In this document: positions 1-13,500 of the stretch, in pieces
Layout: each line of letters begins with the position of its first letter
How positions within the stretch are numbered: the first letter of the stretch is position 1
Assembly (NCBI RefSeq): GCF_026914265.1
Contig: NC_069126.1
Coordinates: 24,219,473-24,283,472, forward strand
Reading direction: 5' to 3'
DNA from: Mya arenaria
Lineage: Eukaryota > Mollusca > Bivalvia > Myida > Myidae
DNA length: 64,000 nucleotides
Translations under genes and position numbers: made by a program
Notes under the pieces: model-generated
Databases searched by the model: none
Told to the model about the DNA's origin: nothing
The model's input: the letters and a program-made list of their open reading frames with translations, nothing else

Positions 1-3000
1 TGATCAGCACTACCTTTTAACTACTACAACAATGATTGGCTTTACTACTATAACCACACTGATAACAACTTCTAGATCACCAGTTCTACTACTGTGACAG
101 TGATCAGCACTACCTTTTAACTACTACAACAATGATTGGCTTTACTACTATAACCACACTGATAACAACTTCTAGATCACCAGTTCTACTACTGTGACAG
201 TGATCAGCACTACCTTTTAACTACAACAAAATGATTGGCTTTACTACCATAACCACACTGATAACAACTTCTAGATCACCAGTTCTACTACTGTGACAGT
301 GATCAGCACTACCTTTTAACTACTACAACAATGATTGGCTTTACTACTATAACCACACTGATAACAACTTCTAGATCACCAGTTCTACTACTGTGACAGT
401 GATCAGCACTACCTTAACTACTACAACAATGATTGGCTTTACTACTATAACCACACTGATAACAACTTCTAGATCACCAGTTCTACTACTGTGACAGTGA
501 TCAGCACTACCTTTTAACTACTACAACAATGATTGGCTTTACTACTATAACCACACTGATAACAACTTCTAGATCACCAGTTCTACTACTGTGACAGTGA
601 TCAGCACTACCTTTTAACTACAACAAAATGATTGGCTTTACTACCATAACCACACTGATAACAACTTCTAGATCACCAGTTCTACTACTGTGACAGTGAT
701 CAGCACTACCTTTTAACTACTACAACAATGATTGGCTTACTACTATAACCACACTGATAACAACTTCTAGATCACCAGTTCTACTACTGTGACAGTGATC
801 AGCACTACCTTTTAACTACAACAACAATGATTGGCTTTACTACTATAACCACACTGATAACAACTTCTAGATCACCAGTTCTACTACTGTGACAGTGATC
901 AGCACTACCTTAACTACTACGACAATATCGCTTAACTTCTACTACCGCACTGATAACTTCTAGATCACCAGTTCTATACTCTGACAGTGATCAGCACTAC
1001 CTTAACTACTACACAATATTGGCTTACTACTACTACCACTGATAACTTCAAGATCACCAGTTCTACTACTGTGACAGTGATCAGCACTACCTTTTAACTA
1101 CTACAACAATGATTGGCTTTACTACCATAACCACACTGATAACAACTTCTAGATCACCAGTTCTACTACTGTGACAGTGATCAGCACTACCTTTTAACTA
1201 CAACAACAATGATTGGCTTTACTACTATAACCACACTGATAACAACTTCTAGATCACCAGTTCTACTACTGTGACAGTGATCAGCACTACCTTTTAACTA
1301 CAACAACAATGATTGGCTTTACTACTATAACCACACTGATAACAACTTCTAGATCACCAGTTCTACTACTGTGACAGTGATCAGCACTACCTTTTAACTA
1401 CTACAACAATGATTGGCTTTACTACTATAACCACACTGATAACAACTTCTAGATCACCAGTTCTATACTGTGACAGTGATCAGCACTACCTTTTAACTAC
1501 TACAACAATGATTGGCTTTACTACCATAACCACACTGAAAACAACTTCTAGATCACCAGTTCTACTACTGTGACAGTGATCAGCACTACCTTTTAACTAC
1601 TACAACAATGATTGGCTTTACTACTATAACCACACTGATAACAACTTCTAGATCACCAGTTCTACTACTGTGACAGTGATCAGCACTACCTTTTAACTAC
1701 AACAACAATGATTGGCTTTACTACTATAACCACACTGATAACAACTTCTAGATCACCAGTTCTACTACTGTGACAGTGATCAGCACTACCTTTTAACTAC
1801 TACACAATGATTGGCTTTACTACTATAACCACACTGATAACAACTTCTAGATCACCAGTTCTACTACTGTGACAGTGATCAGCACTACCTTTTAACTACT
1901 ACAACAATGATTGGCTTTACTACTATAACCACACTGATAACAACTTCTAGATCACCAGTTCTACTACTGTGACAGTGATCAGCACTACCTTTTAACTACT
2001 ACAACAATGATTGGCTTTACTACTATAACCACACTGATAACAACTTCTAGATCACCAGTTCTACTACTGTGACAGTGATCAGCACTACCTTTTAACTACT
2101 ACAACAATGATGGCTTTACTACTATAACCACACTGATAACAACTTCTAGATCACCAGTTCTACTACTGTGACAGTGATCAGCACTACCTTTTAACTACTA
2201 CAACAATGATTGGCTTTACTACTATAACCACACTGATAACAACTTCTAGATCACCAGTTCAACTACTGTGACAGTGATCAGCACTACCTTTTAACTACTA
2301 CAACAATGATTGGCTTTACTACTATAACCACACTGATAACAACTTCTAGATCACCAGTTCTACTACTGTGACAGTGATCAGCACTACCTTTTAACTACAA
2401 CAACAATGATTGGCTTTACTACTATAACCACACTGATAAAACTTCTAGATCACCAGTTCTACTACTGTGACAGTGATCAGCACTACCTTAACTACTACGA
2501 CACAATGACTTTACTACTATACCGCTGATAACTTCTAGATCACCAGTTCTACTACTGTGACAGTGATCAGCACTACCTTTTAACTACTACACAATGAGCC
2601 TTTACTACATACCACTGATAACTTCTAGATCACCAGTTCTACTACTGTGACAGTGATCAGCACTACCTTTTAACTACAACAACAATGATTGGCTTTACTA
2701 CATAACCACACTGATAACAACTTCTAGATCACCAGTTCTACTACTGTGACAGTGATCAGCACTACCTTTTAACTACTACAACAATGATTGGCTTTACTAC
2801 TATAACCACACTGATAACAACTTCTAGATCACCAGTTCTACTACTGTGACAGTGATCAGCACTACCTTTTAACTACACAACAATGATTGGCTTTACTACT
2901 ATAACCACACTGATAACAACTTCTAGATCACCAGTTCTAACTACTGTGACAGTGATCAGCACTACCTTTTAACTACTACAACAATGATTGGCTTTACTAC

Positions 3001-6000
3001 TATAACCACACTGATAACAACTTCTAGATCACCAGTTCTACTACTGTGACAGTGATCAGCACTACTTTTAACTACTACAACAATGATTGGCTTTACTACT
3101 ATAACCACACTGATAACAACTTCTAGATCACCAGTTCTACTACTGTGACAGTGATCAGCACTACCTTTTAACTACAACAACAATGATTGGCTTTACTACT
3201 ATAACCACACTGATAACAACTTCTAGATCACCAGTTCTACTACTGTGACAGTGATCAGCACTACCTTTTAACTACTACAACAATGATTGGCTTTACTACT
3301 ATAACCACACTGATAACAACTTCTAGATCACCAGTTCTACTACTGTGACAGTGATCAGCACTACCTTTAACTACTACAACAATGATTGGCTTTACTACTA
3401 TAACCACACTGATAACAACTTCTAGATCACCAGTTCTACTACTGTGACAGTGATCAGCACTACCTTTTAACTACTACAACAATGATGGCTTTACTACTAT
3501 AACCACACTGATAACAACTTCTAGATCACCAGTTCTACTACTGTGACAGTGATCAGCACTACCTTTTAACTACAACAACAATGATTGCTTTACTACTATA
3601 ACCACACTGATAACAACTTCTAGATCACCAGTTCTACTACTGTGACAGTGATCAGCACTACCTTTTAACTACACAACAATGATTGGCTTTACTACTATAA
3701 CCACACTGATAACAACTTCTAGATCACCAGTTCTACTACTGTGACAGTGATCAGCACTACCTTAACTAATACGACAATAATCGACTTAACTACTACTACC
3801 GCACTGATAACTTCTACATCACCAGTTCAACTACTGTGACAGTGATCAGCACTACCTTTTAACTACTACAACAATGAGCGCTTTACTACATATCCACTGA
3901 TAACTTCTAGATCACCAGTTCTACTACTGTGACAGTGATCAGCACTACCTTTTAACTACACAACAATGATTGGCTTTACTACCATAACCACACTGATAAC
4001 AACTTCTAGATCACCAGTTCTACTACTGTGACAGTGATCAGCACTACCTTTTAACTACTACAACAATGATTGGCTTTACTACTAACCACACTGATAACAA
4101 CTTCTAGATCACCAGTTCTACTACTGTGACAGTGATCAGCACTACCTTTTTAACTACTACAACAATGATTGGCTTTACTACTATAACCACACTGATAACA
4201 ACTTCTAGATCACCAGTTCTACTACTGTGACAGTGATCAGCACTACCTTTTAACTACTACAACAATGATTGGCTTTACTACTATAACCACACTGATAACA
4301 ACTTCTAGATCACCAGTTCTACTACTGTGACAGTGATCAGCACTACCTTTTAACTACTACAACAATGATTGGCTTTACTACTATAACCACACTGATAACA
4401 ACTTCTAGATCACCAGTTCTACTACTGTGACAGTGATCAGCACTACCTTTTAACTACTACAACAATGATTGGCTTTACTACTATACCACACTGATAACAA
4501 CTTCTAGATCACCAGTTCTACTACTGTGACAGTGATCAGCACTACCTTTTAACTACTACACAATGATTGGCTTTACTACTATAACCACACTGATAACAAC
4601 TTCTAGATCACCAGTTCTACTACTGTGACAGTGATCAGCACTACCTTTTAACTACTACAACAATGATTGGCTTTACTAATATAACCACACTGATAACAAC
4701 TTCTAGATCACCAGTTCTACTACTGTGACAGTGATCAGCACTACCTTTTAACTACAACAACAATGATTGGCTTTACTACTATAACCACACTGATAACAAC
4801 TTCTAGATCACCAGTTCACTACTGTGACAGTGATCAGCACTACCTTTTAACTACTACAACAATGATTGGCTTTACTACTATAACCACACTGATAACAAAT
4901 TCTAGATCACCAGTTCTACTACTGTGACAGTGATCAGCACTACCTTTTAACTACTACAACAATGATTGGCTTTACTACTATAACCACACTGATAACAACT
5001 TCTAGATCACCAGTTTACTACTGTGACAGTGATCAGCACTACCTTTTAACTACTACAACAATGATTGGCTTTACTACTATAACCACACTGATAACAACTT
5101 CTAGATCACCAGTTCTACTACTGTGACAGTGATCAGCACTACCTTTTAACTACAACAACAATGATTGGCTTTACTACTATAACCACACTGATAACAACTT
5201 CTAGATCACCAGTTCTACTACTGTGACAGTGATCAGCACTACCTTAACTACTACGACAATATCGACTTACTACTTCTACCGCACTGATAACTTCTAGATC
5301 ACCAGTTTTCTACTACTCTGACAGTGATCAGCACTACCTTAACTACTACGACAATGAGCGCTTTACTACATATCCACTGATAACTTCTAGATCACCAGTT
5401 CTACTACTGTGACAGTGATCAGCACTACCTTTTTAACTACTACAACAATGATTGGCTTTACTACCATAACCACACTGATAACAACTTCTAGATCACCAGT
5501 TCTACTACTGTGACAGTGATCAGCACTACCTTTTTAACTACTACAACAATGATTGGCTTTACTACCATAACCACACTGATAACAACTTCTAGATCACCAG
5601 TTCTACTACTGTGACAGTGATCAGCACTACCTTTTTAACTACTACAACAATGATTGGCTTTACTACCATAACCACACTGATAACAACTTCTAGATCACCA
5701 GTTCTACTACTGTGACAGTGATCAGCACTACCTTTTAACTACTACAACAATGATTGGCTTTACTACCATAACCACACTGATAACAACTTCTAGATCACCA
5801 GTTCTACTACTGTGACAGTGATCAGCACTACCTTTAACTACTACAACAATGATTGGCTTTACTACTATAACCACACTGATAACAACTTCTAGATCACCAG
5901 TTCTACTACTGTGACAGTGATCAGCACTACCTTAACTACTACGACAATATCGACTTAACTACTACTACTGCACTGATAACTTCTAGATCATAGTTCTACT

Positions 6001-6340
6001 ACTGACAGTGATCAGCACTACCTTAACTACTACGACAATGCTTTACTACAATATCGGCACTGATAACTTCTATATCACCAGTTCTACTACTGTGACAGTG
6101 ATCAGCACTACCTTTTAATAACAACAATGATTGCTTACTACAATATCGGCACTGATAACTTCTAGATCACCAGTTCTACTACTGTGACAGTGATCAGCAC
6201 TACCTTTTAACTACTACAACAATGATTGGCTTAACTACTACTACTGCACCGATAACTTCTAGATCACCAGTTCTACTACTTGACAATGATCAGCACTACC
6301 TTTTTAACTACAACAAGACTGATGACTTTACTACTACTAC
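1..6340. repeat. 100-bp satellite array, about 63 units, open at the left window edge
   Basis: The sequence repeats with a 100-bp period; each unit begins tgatcagcactacc and ends ctactactgtgacag. Most units are near-identical, with single-base indels or tac/aca alternation in the 'aactactacaacaatg' part. Pairs of shorter, divergent units (roughly 75-90 bp, with 'cttaactactacgacaatatcg') recur near 900, 2480, 3750, 5230 and 5920 and divide the array into blocks. No open frame of useful length crosses it. The array begins before base 1, so its true size is unknown. Confidence 0.97.
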
Positions 6341-6840
6341 TACTGCATTGATAACAACTTCTAGATCACCACTACTCCTTTGACTACTATGACACTGGCA
6401 CTACTTCCTCTACAATTGCAGGGTCACCACTTCCACTACTGTGACAGTGATCAGCACTACCACTTAAAATTACAACAACAATTTGCACTTCTACTGCAAC
6501 ATTGAGCTGAGGAACCCCTTTAAGCACCATGAAATTGGCACTACTACTTCTACTATTGCAGCACTGATCACCACTTCCTTGCCTGTGAAAATGATCACCA
6601 CTTAAACTACAATAACAATGATTTTCACTTAACTACTGCAGCACTGATCACCACTACCATTTCTGTGACAGCATTCAGCACTCATTTTACCTTTTAACTT
6701 CTATGAAATAGATTGGCTCTACTTCTACTACTGCAGCGTTTATCACCTGATTTCTAATGAGACAGCACATTGGCATTTCTAGTTCTACTTCTTGCAGCAT
6801 TATAAGAAACTGACTTTAGAGACTTGAAACATTTCTTTTA
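6341..6840. repeat. Degenerate right edge of the 100-bp satellite
   Basis: Pieces of the satellite unit ('gatcagcactacc', 'ctgtgacag', 'gatcaccact') persist but are diluted with act/gca triplets and drift out of phase until similarity fades near 6800. Such decay is expected where unequal exchange no longer homogenises the end of an array. Confidence 0.8.
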
Positions 6841-7089
6841 CAGAAACACAACAGGACGACACAAAATTTGTAAACTTTATTTTAGGCTTTTCAGACATAA
6901 TAAGTAACATTATTTAAGACAGTAAAACCAGCATAGCATTTTATATTAAATAAAAATAATGAAGATTTAATCTTCAAATAGTCCAATTAGTTATGTTTTG
7001 AAGTGAGAGATTACCGTATACAGAGCCAATGATAATATTTGTGATGCCAGCATAAAATATGAGAAAAACATTACCATTTTGAATTTGCA

Positions 7090-8120
7090 AAACATATTTC
7101 AGCTATGACATTATTTTTCCACAGAAATATGAATACTTTGTCTGCTAATTTAATTCCAGAAAACCATATTAAGATAGTTTCATTTTTCTGCTATCATCAT
7201 TTCTTTACAGTCATCATCTATAACATTCATGTGCCACAGTCATGGCTGCATCTGTAGGTCATCTCTGAATCCATCCACCCAAGAAAGAGGTCCTGCAAAA
7301 TATTCAAAATTACATAAATGTCTACAGATATGATATGAATCATGTGTAAACGTAGAAACACATACAAGAATACAATGTACACATCATTAAATGCTACCCA
7401 AGTGAGGAGAAACATTGTTTAAAGAAATACTTGAAGGGGTACTGGACACCCGGAACCATTTCCCTGACACTTTTATGCAAACCTTAACTTCTTTATACAT
7501 AAAAACTAATACTTTTCCTATGTCTTAACTGTGTATCTAGGCAAGAATACTCTTGTTACCATTTGTTATCAATCAATTTTTTTTTACGGAACAACAATTT
7601 AAAGACAGTGATACTCATTGGTGGAAATTAGACTCTCGGACAGCTACATTTTCTGGGAAATGGAGATCAGATTATATTTGATGTTTCTCCAGATATATTT
7701 AATAGATTAACATGAAATTATAAAATTCATTACACTGCCTATGTGTTAATATGTGTTCCTTATCCCTGATTTAGTGTCTTCACTACATTTAAATAATTGT
7801 ATCATGCTAACGTATGATAGAAAAACTTTGAATTTTCAATAAAAGTCATGCACTTCCATATTTGAATGATAAAAAAAATGAAACAGTTATATTCTATTAT
7901 CAAGTTTATTTTAGCATATATTATTGATATATAATCATAAACATCAAAATGGTGACTTAAAAAAAGCAAAATGTCCAGTAAAAGAATGAAAGGTCCACTC
8001 GGCTTATCAAAATCAATGAGAACCTTTTTATATTATCTGTTTTTAAAACAATAAAAACAAAAACGCTTGCTTTCTGGCCATGTAAGCTGGCCTGTAATTA
8101 AATATGCAGAGCCTCACCGT
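7090..8120. repeat. Non-coding block shared with 22.88-23.87 kb, upstream of a MULE relic
   Basis: Several stretches align in order with 22.88-23.87 kb, for example 'atccatccacc.aagaaa..tcctgcaaaatat', 'tttatgcaaacctt.acttcttta' and 'caatttaaag.cagtgat'. The two blocks precede related MULE coding fragments at the same distance, so they probably belong to one ancient element. This copy keeps a single TTAA at 7525-7528, where the other copy carries a MITE. No convincing coding potential was seen. Confidence 0.6.
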
Positions 8121-9050
8121 GCTGTCAAGCAGTCTGATATCAATCCTGGCTCTTAAAATCAGTTGGAGATGTCAATTCAACATAGCTGAAAAACTGGCAA
8201 AGTTCAGTGCATCTACGCCATCGGCAGTATCTGCAAGAGGAAGGTGTTGATTTGGAAACTGCATTTATAACCAAATTGAGAAAGTTTTTATCCGTCCTAA
8301 GAAGTATGTATTTATGTATGTAACATGTAATTATGTAACTTATAAACATGATCTTCACTTAGGTATAATTCTAAAAAAAAAGGTTAAATCTTGTATCAAA
8401 ATTTGAATTTTGATGCTTGTAAAAAATAGACTATTAATGAATGCATCGATGGCTTGTAGTCCAGGTTTTAATCGCTTACCTGAAGTTTGTAGGGCTACAG
8501 TCGAGGGCTTTGCTGTAAACTGTAGGGGCTATTACTTCACACTCTTGTCTGCAATGGCAATGGTGGCTTAGGTGACTGGTGTTACCAATCTGCATTTTTG
8601 GCCAATTACAACACAGTGTATCTGAAAATGACAGAGAAATTATTGACCATGCACTTATGTAAGCTATACTGAGAATATGCCTCGAGTCTGTATCAGATGA
8701 CACATCCACACAAAAATGTGTGGCATCCAATACAGCAATACTGTCAAATTGCCTAAACATGTGTATATCTGTCATGAAGCTGTGCTGGCTCTGCAGCATC
8801 ATAACTACTACACATGAACATTCACTAGAAATTTCAGTTGACAGAAAAGAAACAACTAATACTTGACAACTTTTGTCACCCTGAGTGCACATTCAGACCA
8901 TCTAGTTACTTGTCAGCAGCAACATAAAGATCTTAAGAAGGCTGTTTAATACTGCACTTATAAGCTTAAACAGGCAAGCAAATATTTTAAAAGAAGAAAA
9001 TCTGGTTAAAGATTTCTATAGAAAACGCCAAGCTCCAACTCGGTGATTAA
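8120..9050 (+). mobile_element. Mutator-like transposase relic, copy 1 (internally deleted)
   Basis: Plus-strand translation from about 8630 reads DREIIDHALM, then LESVSDDTSTQKCVASN (to about 8745). This resembles the 'NTNTQKCEAFNR' segment near the C terminus of the Mutator-like transposases widespread in bivalves. The block aligns with 24.12-25.6 kb, but the part equivalent to about 24.47-25.2 kb, which holds the N-terminal and central transposase segments of copy 2, is missing (a gap of about 700 bp). Frames shift and stops are frequent, so this is a dead DNA-transposon fragment. Family assignment is from memory and needs a profile search (Mutator-like transposase domain). Confidence 0.6.
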
Positions 9051-9162
9051 GGCCCAAATTAAAAGTGTTGCCTAGTAACACAGCAGACTTATTTCATTAT
9101 CTTTATCAAACCTCATCAAAGTAACACAGAAAAAAACAAGAAATGGCCTTAACTCTATAAAA

Positions 9163-10088
9163 TGCATGGCAGAATGTCTGATGATGGTCTGATATGCATG
9201 GCAGAATGTCTGATGATGGTCTGATATGCATGGCAAAATGTCTGATGATGGTCTGACATGCAGAATGTCTGATGATGTTCTGATATGCATGACAAAATGT
9301 CTGATGATGTTCTGATATGCATGGCAAAATGTCTGATGATGTTCTGATATGCATGGCAAAATGTCTGATGATGTTCTGATATGCATGGCAAAATGTCTGA
9401 TGATGGTCTGATATGTATGGCAGAATGTCTGATGATGGTCCGATATGCATGGCAGAATGTCTGATGATGGTCTGATATGCATGGCAGAATGTCTGATGAT
9501 GGTCTAACATGGCAGAATGTCTGATGATGGTCTGATATGCATGGCAGAATGTCTGATGATGGTCTGACATGGCAAAACGTCTGATGATGGTCTGACATGG
9601 CAGAATGTCTGATGATGGTCTGATATGCATGGCAGAATGTCTGATGATGGTCTGACATGGCAAAACGTCTGATGATGGTCTGACATGGCAGAATGTCTGA
9701 TGATGGTCTGATATGCATGGCAGAATGTCTGATGATGGTCTGATATGCATGGCAGAATGTCTGATGATGGTCTAACATGGCAGAATGTCTGATGATGGTC
9801 CGATATGCATGGCAGAATGTCTGATGATGTTCTGATATGCATGGCAGAATGTCTGATGATGGTCTGACATGGCAGAATGTCTGATGATATTCTGATATGC
9901 ATGGCAGAATGTCTGATGATGGTCTGATATGCATGGCAGAATGTCTGATGATGGTCTGATATGCATGGCAGAATGTCTGAGGATGGTCTGACATGGCAGA
10001 ATGTCTGATGATGGTCTGACATGGCAGAATGTCTGATGATGGTCTGATATGTATGGCAGAATGTCTGATGATGGTCTGATATGCATAA
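9163..10088. repeat. Minisatellite, 32-bp and about 28-bp units intermixed
   Basis: About 30 units of 'gcatggcagaatgtctgatgatggtctgatat' type (32 bp) alternate with a shorter form in which 'gatatgcatgg' is replaced by 'gacatgg'. Variants aaaatg/agaatg and gatggt/gatgtt are clustered: the 'aaaatg...gatgtt' form dominates 9230-9400 and the 'agaatg...gatggt' form the rest. Neither unit length is divisible by three, and the minus strand is nearly stop-free in all frames, so the long open frames (HHQTFCHAYQT repeats) are a by-product of composition. Confidence 0.96.
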
Positions 10089-10134
10089 AATTAAACACTT
10101 AGCCTGTTGGCTGGTGTAACACATCAAAATCAAA

Positions 10135-10147
10135 TGGGGGGGGGGGT
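10135..10147. repeat. Poly-G run
   Basis: An uninterrupted run of about a dozen G bases lies just right of the minisatellite, in otherwise AT-rich DNA. Its exact length is likely unreliable in the assembly. Confidence 0.9.
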
Positions 10148-10789
10148 CAAGAAGGATATCTTCGTGCAACTACTAACCATAGCTGCCTTGTGTGTAATGC
10201 TTTATAAAGCCTGGTTGAACTTCACAGGTAGATCATATGAATGCCAATGCTCAGGTGTCTGTTGAAGTGTTTAACTCTGTGCAAGATTCTGAAAATAAAA
10301 TTGAATTAAAATTAGCAAAACTTAAATAAAGGTACATTGTATACATATAGATCCTGGGAAAACAATTCTGTCAATATCTACAAGTAATCTATAATTGCCT
10401 GGCAGACCTTCATACATACGTCTTAAGGCCTGCTGGTCCCTTCCCCTGAAGTAAATGCACTTTTTTTATAAACTGATGCTGCAGAATTTTTTAAAACTAG
10501 AGCTATCACTGAAGGTGATTAATACCCCCAAATGCCGCCCTGATATGAAATTGCAGTCAACTATTTGGAAAGCCAACCTTTAAATGACAACTTTATTTTA
10601 TGGACTATCGTCAGTTATTCATTTTTTTATTATGTTTTTAAAAGTTAGAAAAAGGCTCTAAACAATATCAGTGATGCTAATACTGAGATGTTAATACTGA
10701 TATATTTGATGTTCTAAAGCACAGAATATACGATTGCCTATGGCCATCTATAAATGAGTAAAGTTACTTTTTTCAAGTAACTTGCTACT

Positions 10790-11000
10790 GACAAGAAAAA
10801 AGTAACAAAGGGCAATAACTCTGTAATTGGCTGATTCACAAATAGAATTGCGGTTCCTGTACACTGAACTTCCTCTCATTATGATCTATCACTGTATGAA
10901 GTTTTATTGAATTCCTTCATATAGTTTTCAAGATATGCTTCGGACAAGAAAAAGTAACAAAGGGCAGTAACTATACAATTATAATACCTACATAGTATCA
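10790..11000. repeat. Dispersed molluscan repeat, two monomers ('aaagggcaataactc' type)
   Basis: Two related monomers start with 'aagtaacaaagggca(a/g)taact' at about 10800 and 10960. The text between them ('cggttcctgtacactgaacttcc', 'tgaagttttattgaattcc') matches, from memory, a very common interspersed repeat in bivalve genomes. It recurs in copy 2 at about 16700-16910. It is non-coding. Confidence 0.6.
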
Positions 11001-11349
11001 ACAAGATGGCCATATACTTCTCACCTGAGGACACAGCCTACTTTAGCTGAAATGATAACCTTTTTTTCACCTGCAACGACCATTATTTAAATTTACCAAG
11101 AAAACAACACAATCATTTTACCAGCCCCTACTGAATAAAAGACTTGACCTAGTGACCATGTTTTTGACCCAAGATAAACTAGTATATTTTTTAACTTAAT
11201 CAATATCATTCTAGTCTCAAGTTTGGCAAAGATTGAATTAAAAAGCAGCCGCTTTTGTGTAATCCAGTTTGACCAAGTTGTTGACCATAGATGAGGTGAT
11301 CAGAATTTCAAACCCTGGAGACCCAGATATCAGGAATTTACTTTTGCAT

Positions 11350-12636
11350 AGTCTGGGGCAACTTCTACTTCCTTGATGCCACTTTGTTTGGGGCTGGACC
11401 TCTTCTGATACCACTGGGGCAACTTCTACTTCCTTGATGCCACTTTGTTTGAGGCTGGACCTCTTCTGATACCACTGGGTCAACTTCTACTTCCTTGATG
11501 CCACTTTGTTTGGGGCTGTTCCTCTTCTGATATCACTGGGGCAACTTCTACTTCCTTGATGCCACTTTGTTAGGGGCTGTACCTCTTCTGATATCACTGG
11601 GCCAACTTCTACTTCCTTGATGCCACTTTGTTTGGGGCTGGACCTCTTCTGATACCACTGGGGCAACTTTACTTCCTTGATGCCACTTTGTTAGGGGCTG
11701 TACCTCTTCTGATATCACTGGGCCAACTTCTACACTCTGGATGCCACTTTGTTTGGGGCTGTACCTCTTCTGATATCAATGGGCCATCTTCTACACTCTG
11801 GATGCCACTTTGTTTTGGGGCTGGACCTCTTCTGATATCACTGGGCCATCTTCTACACTCTGGATGCCACTTTGTTTGGGGCTGTACCTCTTCTGATATC
11901 ACTGGGCCAACTTCCACTCCCTGGATGCCACTTTGTTTGGGACTGTACCTCTTCTGATATCACTGGGCCAACTTCCACTCCCTGGATGCCACTTTGTTAG
12001 GGCTGGACCTCTTCTGATATCACTGGGCCAACTTCTACTCCCTGGATGCCACTTTGTTAGGGGCTGGACCTCTTCTGATATCACTGGGCCAACTTCCACT
12101 CCCTGGATGCCACTTTGTTTGGGGCTGGACCTCTTCTGATATCACTGGGCCAACTTCCACTCCCTGGATGCCACTTTGTTTGGGACTGTACCTCTTCTAA
12201 TATCACTGGGCCAACTTCCACTCCCTGGATGCCACTTTGTTTGGGGCTGGACCTCTTCTGATATCACTGGGCCAACTTCCACTCCCTGGATGCCACTTTG
12301 TTTGGGACTGTACCTCTTCTGATATCACTGGGCCAACTTCCACTCCCTGGATGCCACTTTGTTAGGGGCTGGACCTCTTCTGATATCACTGGGCCAACTT
12401 CCACTCCCTGGATGCCACTTTGTTCGGGGCTGGACCTCTTCTGATATCACTGGGCCAACTTCCACTCCCTGGATGCCACTTTGTTTGGAGCTGTACCTCT
12501 TCTGATATCACTGGGCCAACTTCCACTCCCTGGATGCCACTTTGTTTGGGACTGTACCTCTTCTGATATCACTGGGCCAACTTCCACTCCCTGGATGCCA
12601 CTTTGTTTGGGGCTGGACCTCTTCTGATATCACTGG
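11350..12636. repeat. 61-bp minisatellite, copy 1 (about 21 units)
   Basis: The unit contains 'gatgccactttgtttgggg' and 'cctcttctgatatcactgg'; unit starts at 12091 and 12152 give a period of 61 bp. Left units carry 'acttctacttccttgatgcc', right units 'acttccactccctggatgcc', so the array has a sequence gradient. Sixty-one is not divisible by three, so the open frames in both directions are not genes. Confidence 0.96.
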
Positions 12637-13059
12637 GGAAAGTTCAGCCTGTGTCAAGCAACATGGAATTTCAGCCTAGAGCTCATCACTGAAGCATTCA
12701 AATATCACCACAGATAATATACATGTTCTTGTAAATGGCTACATTTTTGTCAGAGCATAACTCTACTTCCACAATATAACTTTAAAGTGAAAAAGTGAAT
12801 TTGTTGGGAAATGAGAATACTATGTCTGGCCTAGACTTGAAAGATGTTACAGAGTGAATGGTTTAGTCAACACTTTTGTTGTACAAGCTATAGACTGTTG
12901 TAATAAAAAGCCCATACACAAAATCATGTTTCTTATGCACAACATTTTTCCTCAACTCATTCATGTGTGTGAAGCTTGAAGTCAATATCTCAAAAATATA
13001 TGGAGTTATGGAGAAAAGAAAACTTGATATAGTATAAAACTAGACAGTTGTTTTGTTAT

Positions 13060-13500
13060 TAAAAACTGAAGTCTTCCCCCACTGCATACCATCTCAATAT
13101 AGTGAACATTTGTGGCAAGTTATTTCCAATCCTGAAAGAGGCTTAAGAGATTATAGAGCAGACATGAAATGCAGTAATATGACCTTTGATGTCTAAGTGT
13201 GACCTTGACCTTGAGCCAAGCTGGTTGCTCTCTGCATATTGTCTCAATGTCTCAATATGGTGAACTTTTGTTGGGAGTAATTTCAAAATCCTTCAACTGG
13301 TTGAATGTTATGAAGCAGACAGGAATTGTGATGTACACAAAACAGACAATTGCAGAGTTTCACCTCAAATCAGTCAATATGTGTATGAAGTTTGAAGTCA
13401 ATACCTCAAAAAATATTGAGTAATGGAAAAAAGTAGACTTGTCCCGATGCCCTAGGATGGACCAATGGACAAATGGACTGATGGAGAGACATTTATTACT
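13060..13500. repeat. Dispersed molluscan repeat ('gtgaccttgacctt' type), copy 1
   Basis: Two monomers carry 'ctcaatat(a/g)gtgaac(a/t)tttgt' followed by '(aa/ga)gcagaca', with 'aagtgtgaccttgaccttgagcca' between them and 'tggaccaatggacaaatgg' after. From memory this is one of the commonest non-coding interspersed repeats of bivalve DNA. A 74-codon open frame at 13199-13423 lies wholly inside it and is rejected as a gene. The same repeat sits at 18967-19407 in copy 2. Confidence 0.65.

Noticed and set aside
8480-8622. Minus-strand exon with acceptor and donor, apparently conserved at 25218-25360
   Set aside because: The plus-strand reading matches a Mutator-like transposase in both copies, so the splice-like sites on the opposite strand are coincidental.
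9072-10169. Long minus-strand open frames with HHQTFCHAYQT-type repeats
   Set aside because: They lie in a 32/28-bp minisatellite; frames rotate because the period is not divisible by three, and all three minus frames are open.
11628-12139. Open frames on both strands in the 61-bp array
   Set aside because: Period of 61 bp rotates frames and both strands are open; no coding signal.
13199-13423. 74-codon open frame repeated exactly at 19106-19330
   Set aside because: Lies within a dispersed non-coding repeat; the identical second copy is due to the segmental duplication.
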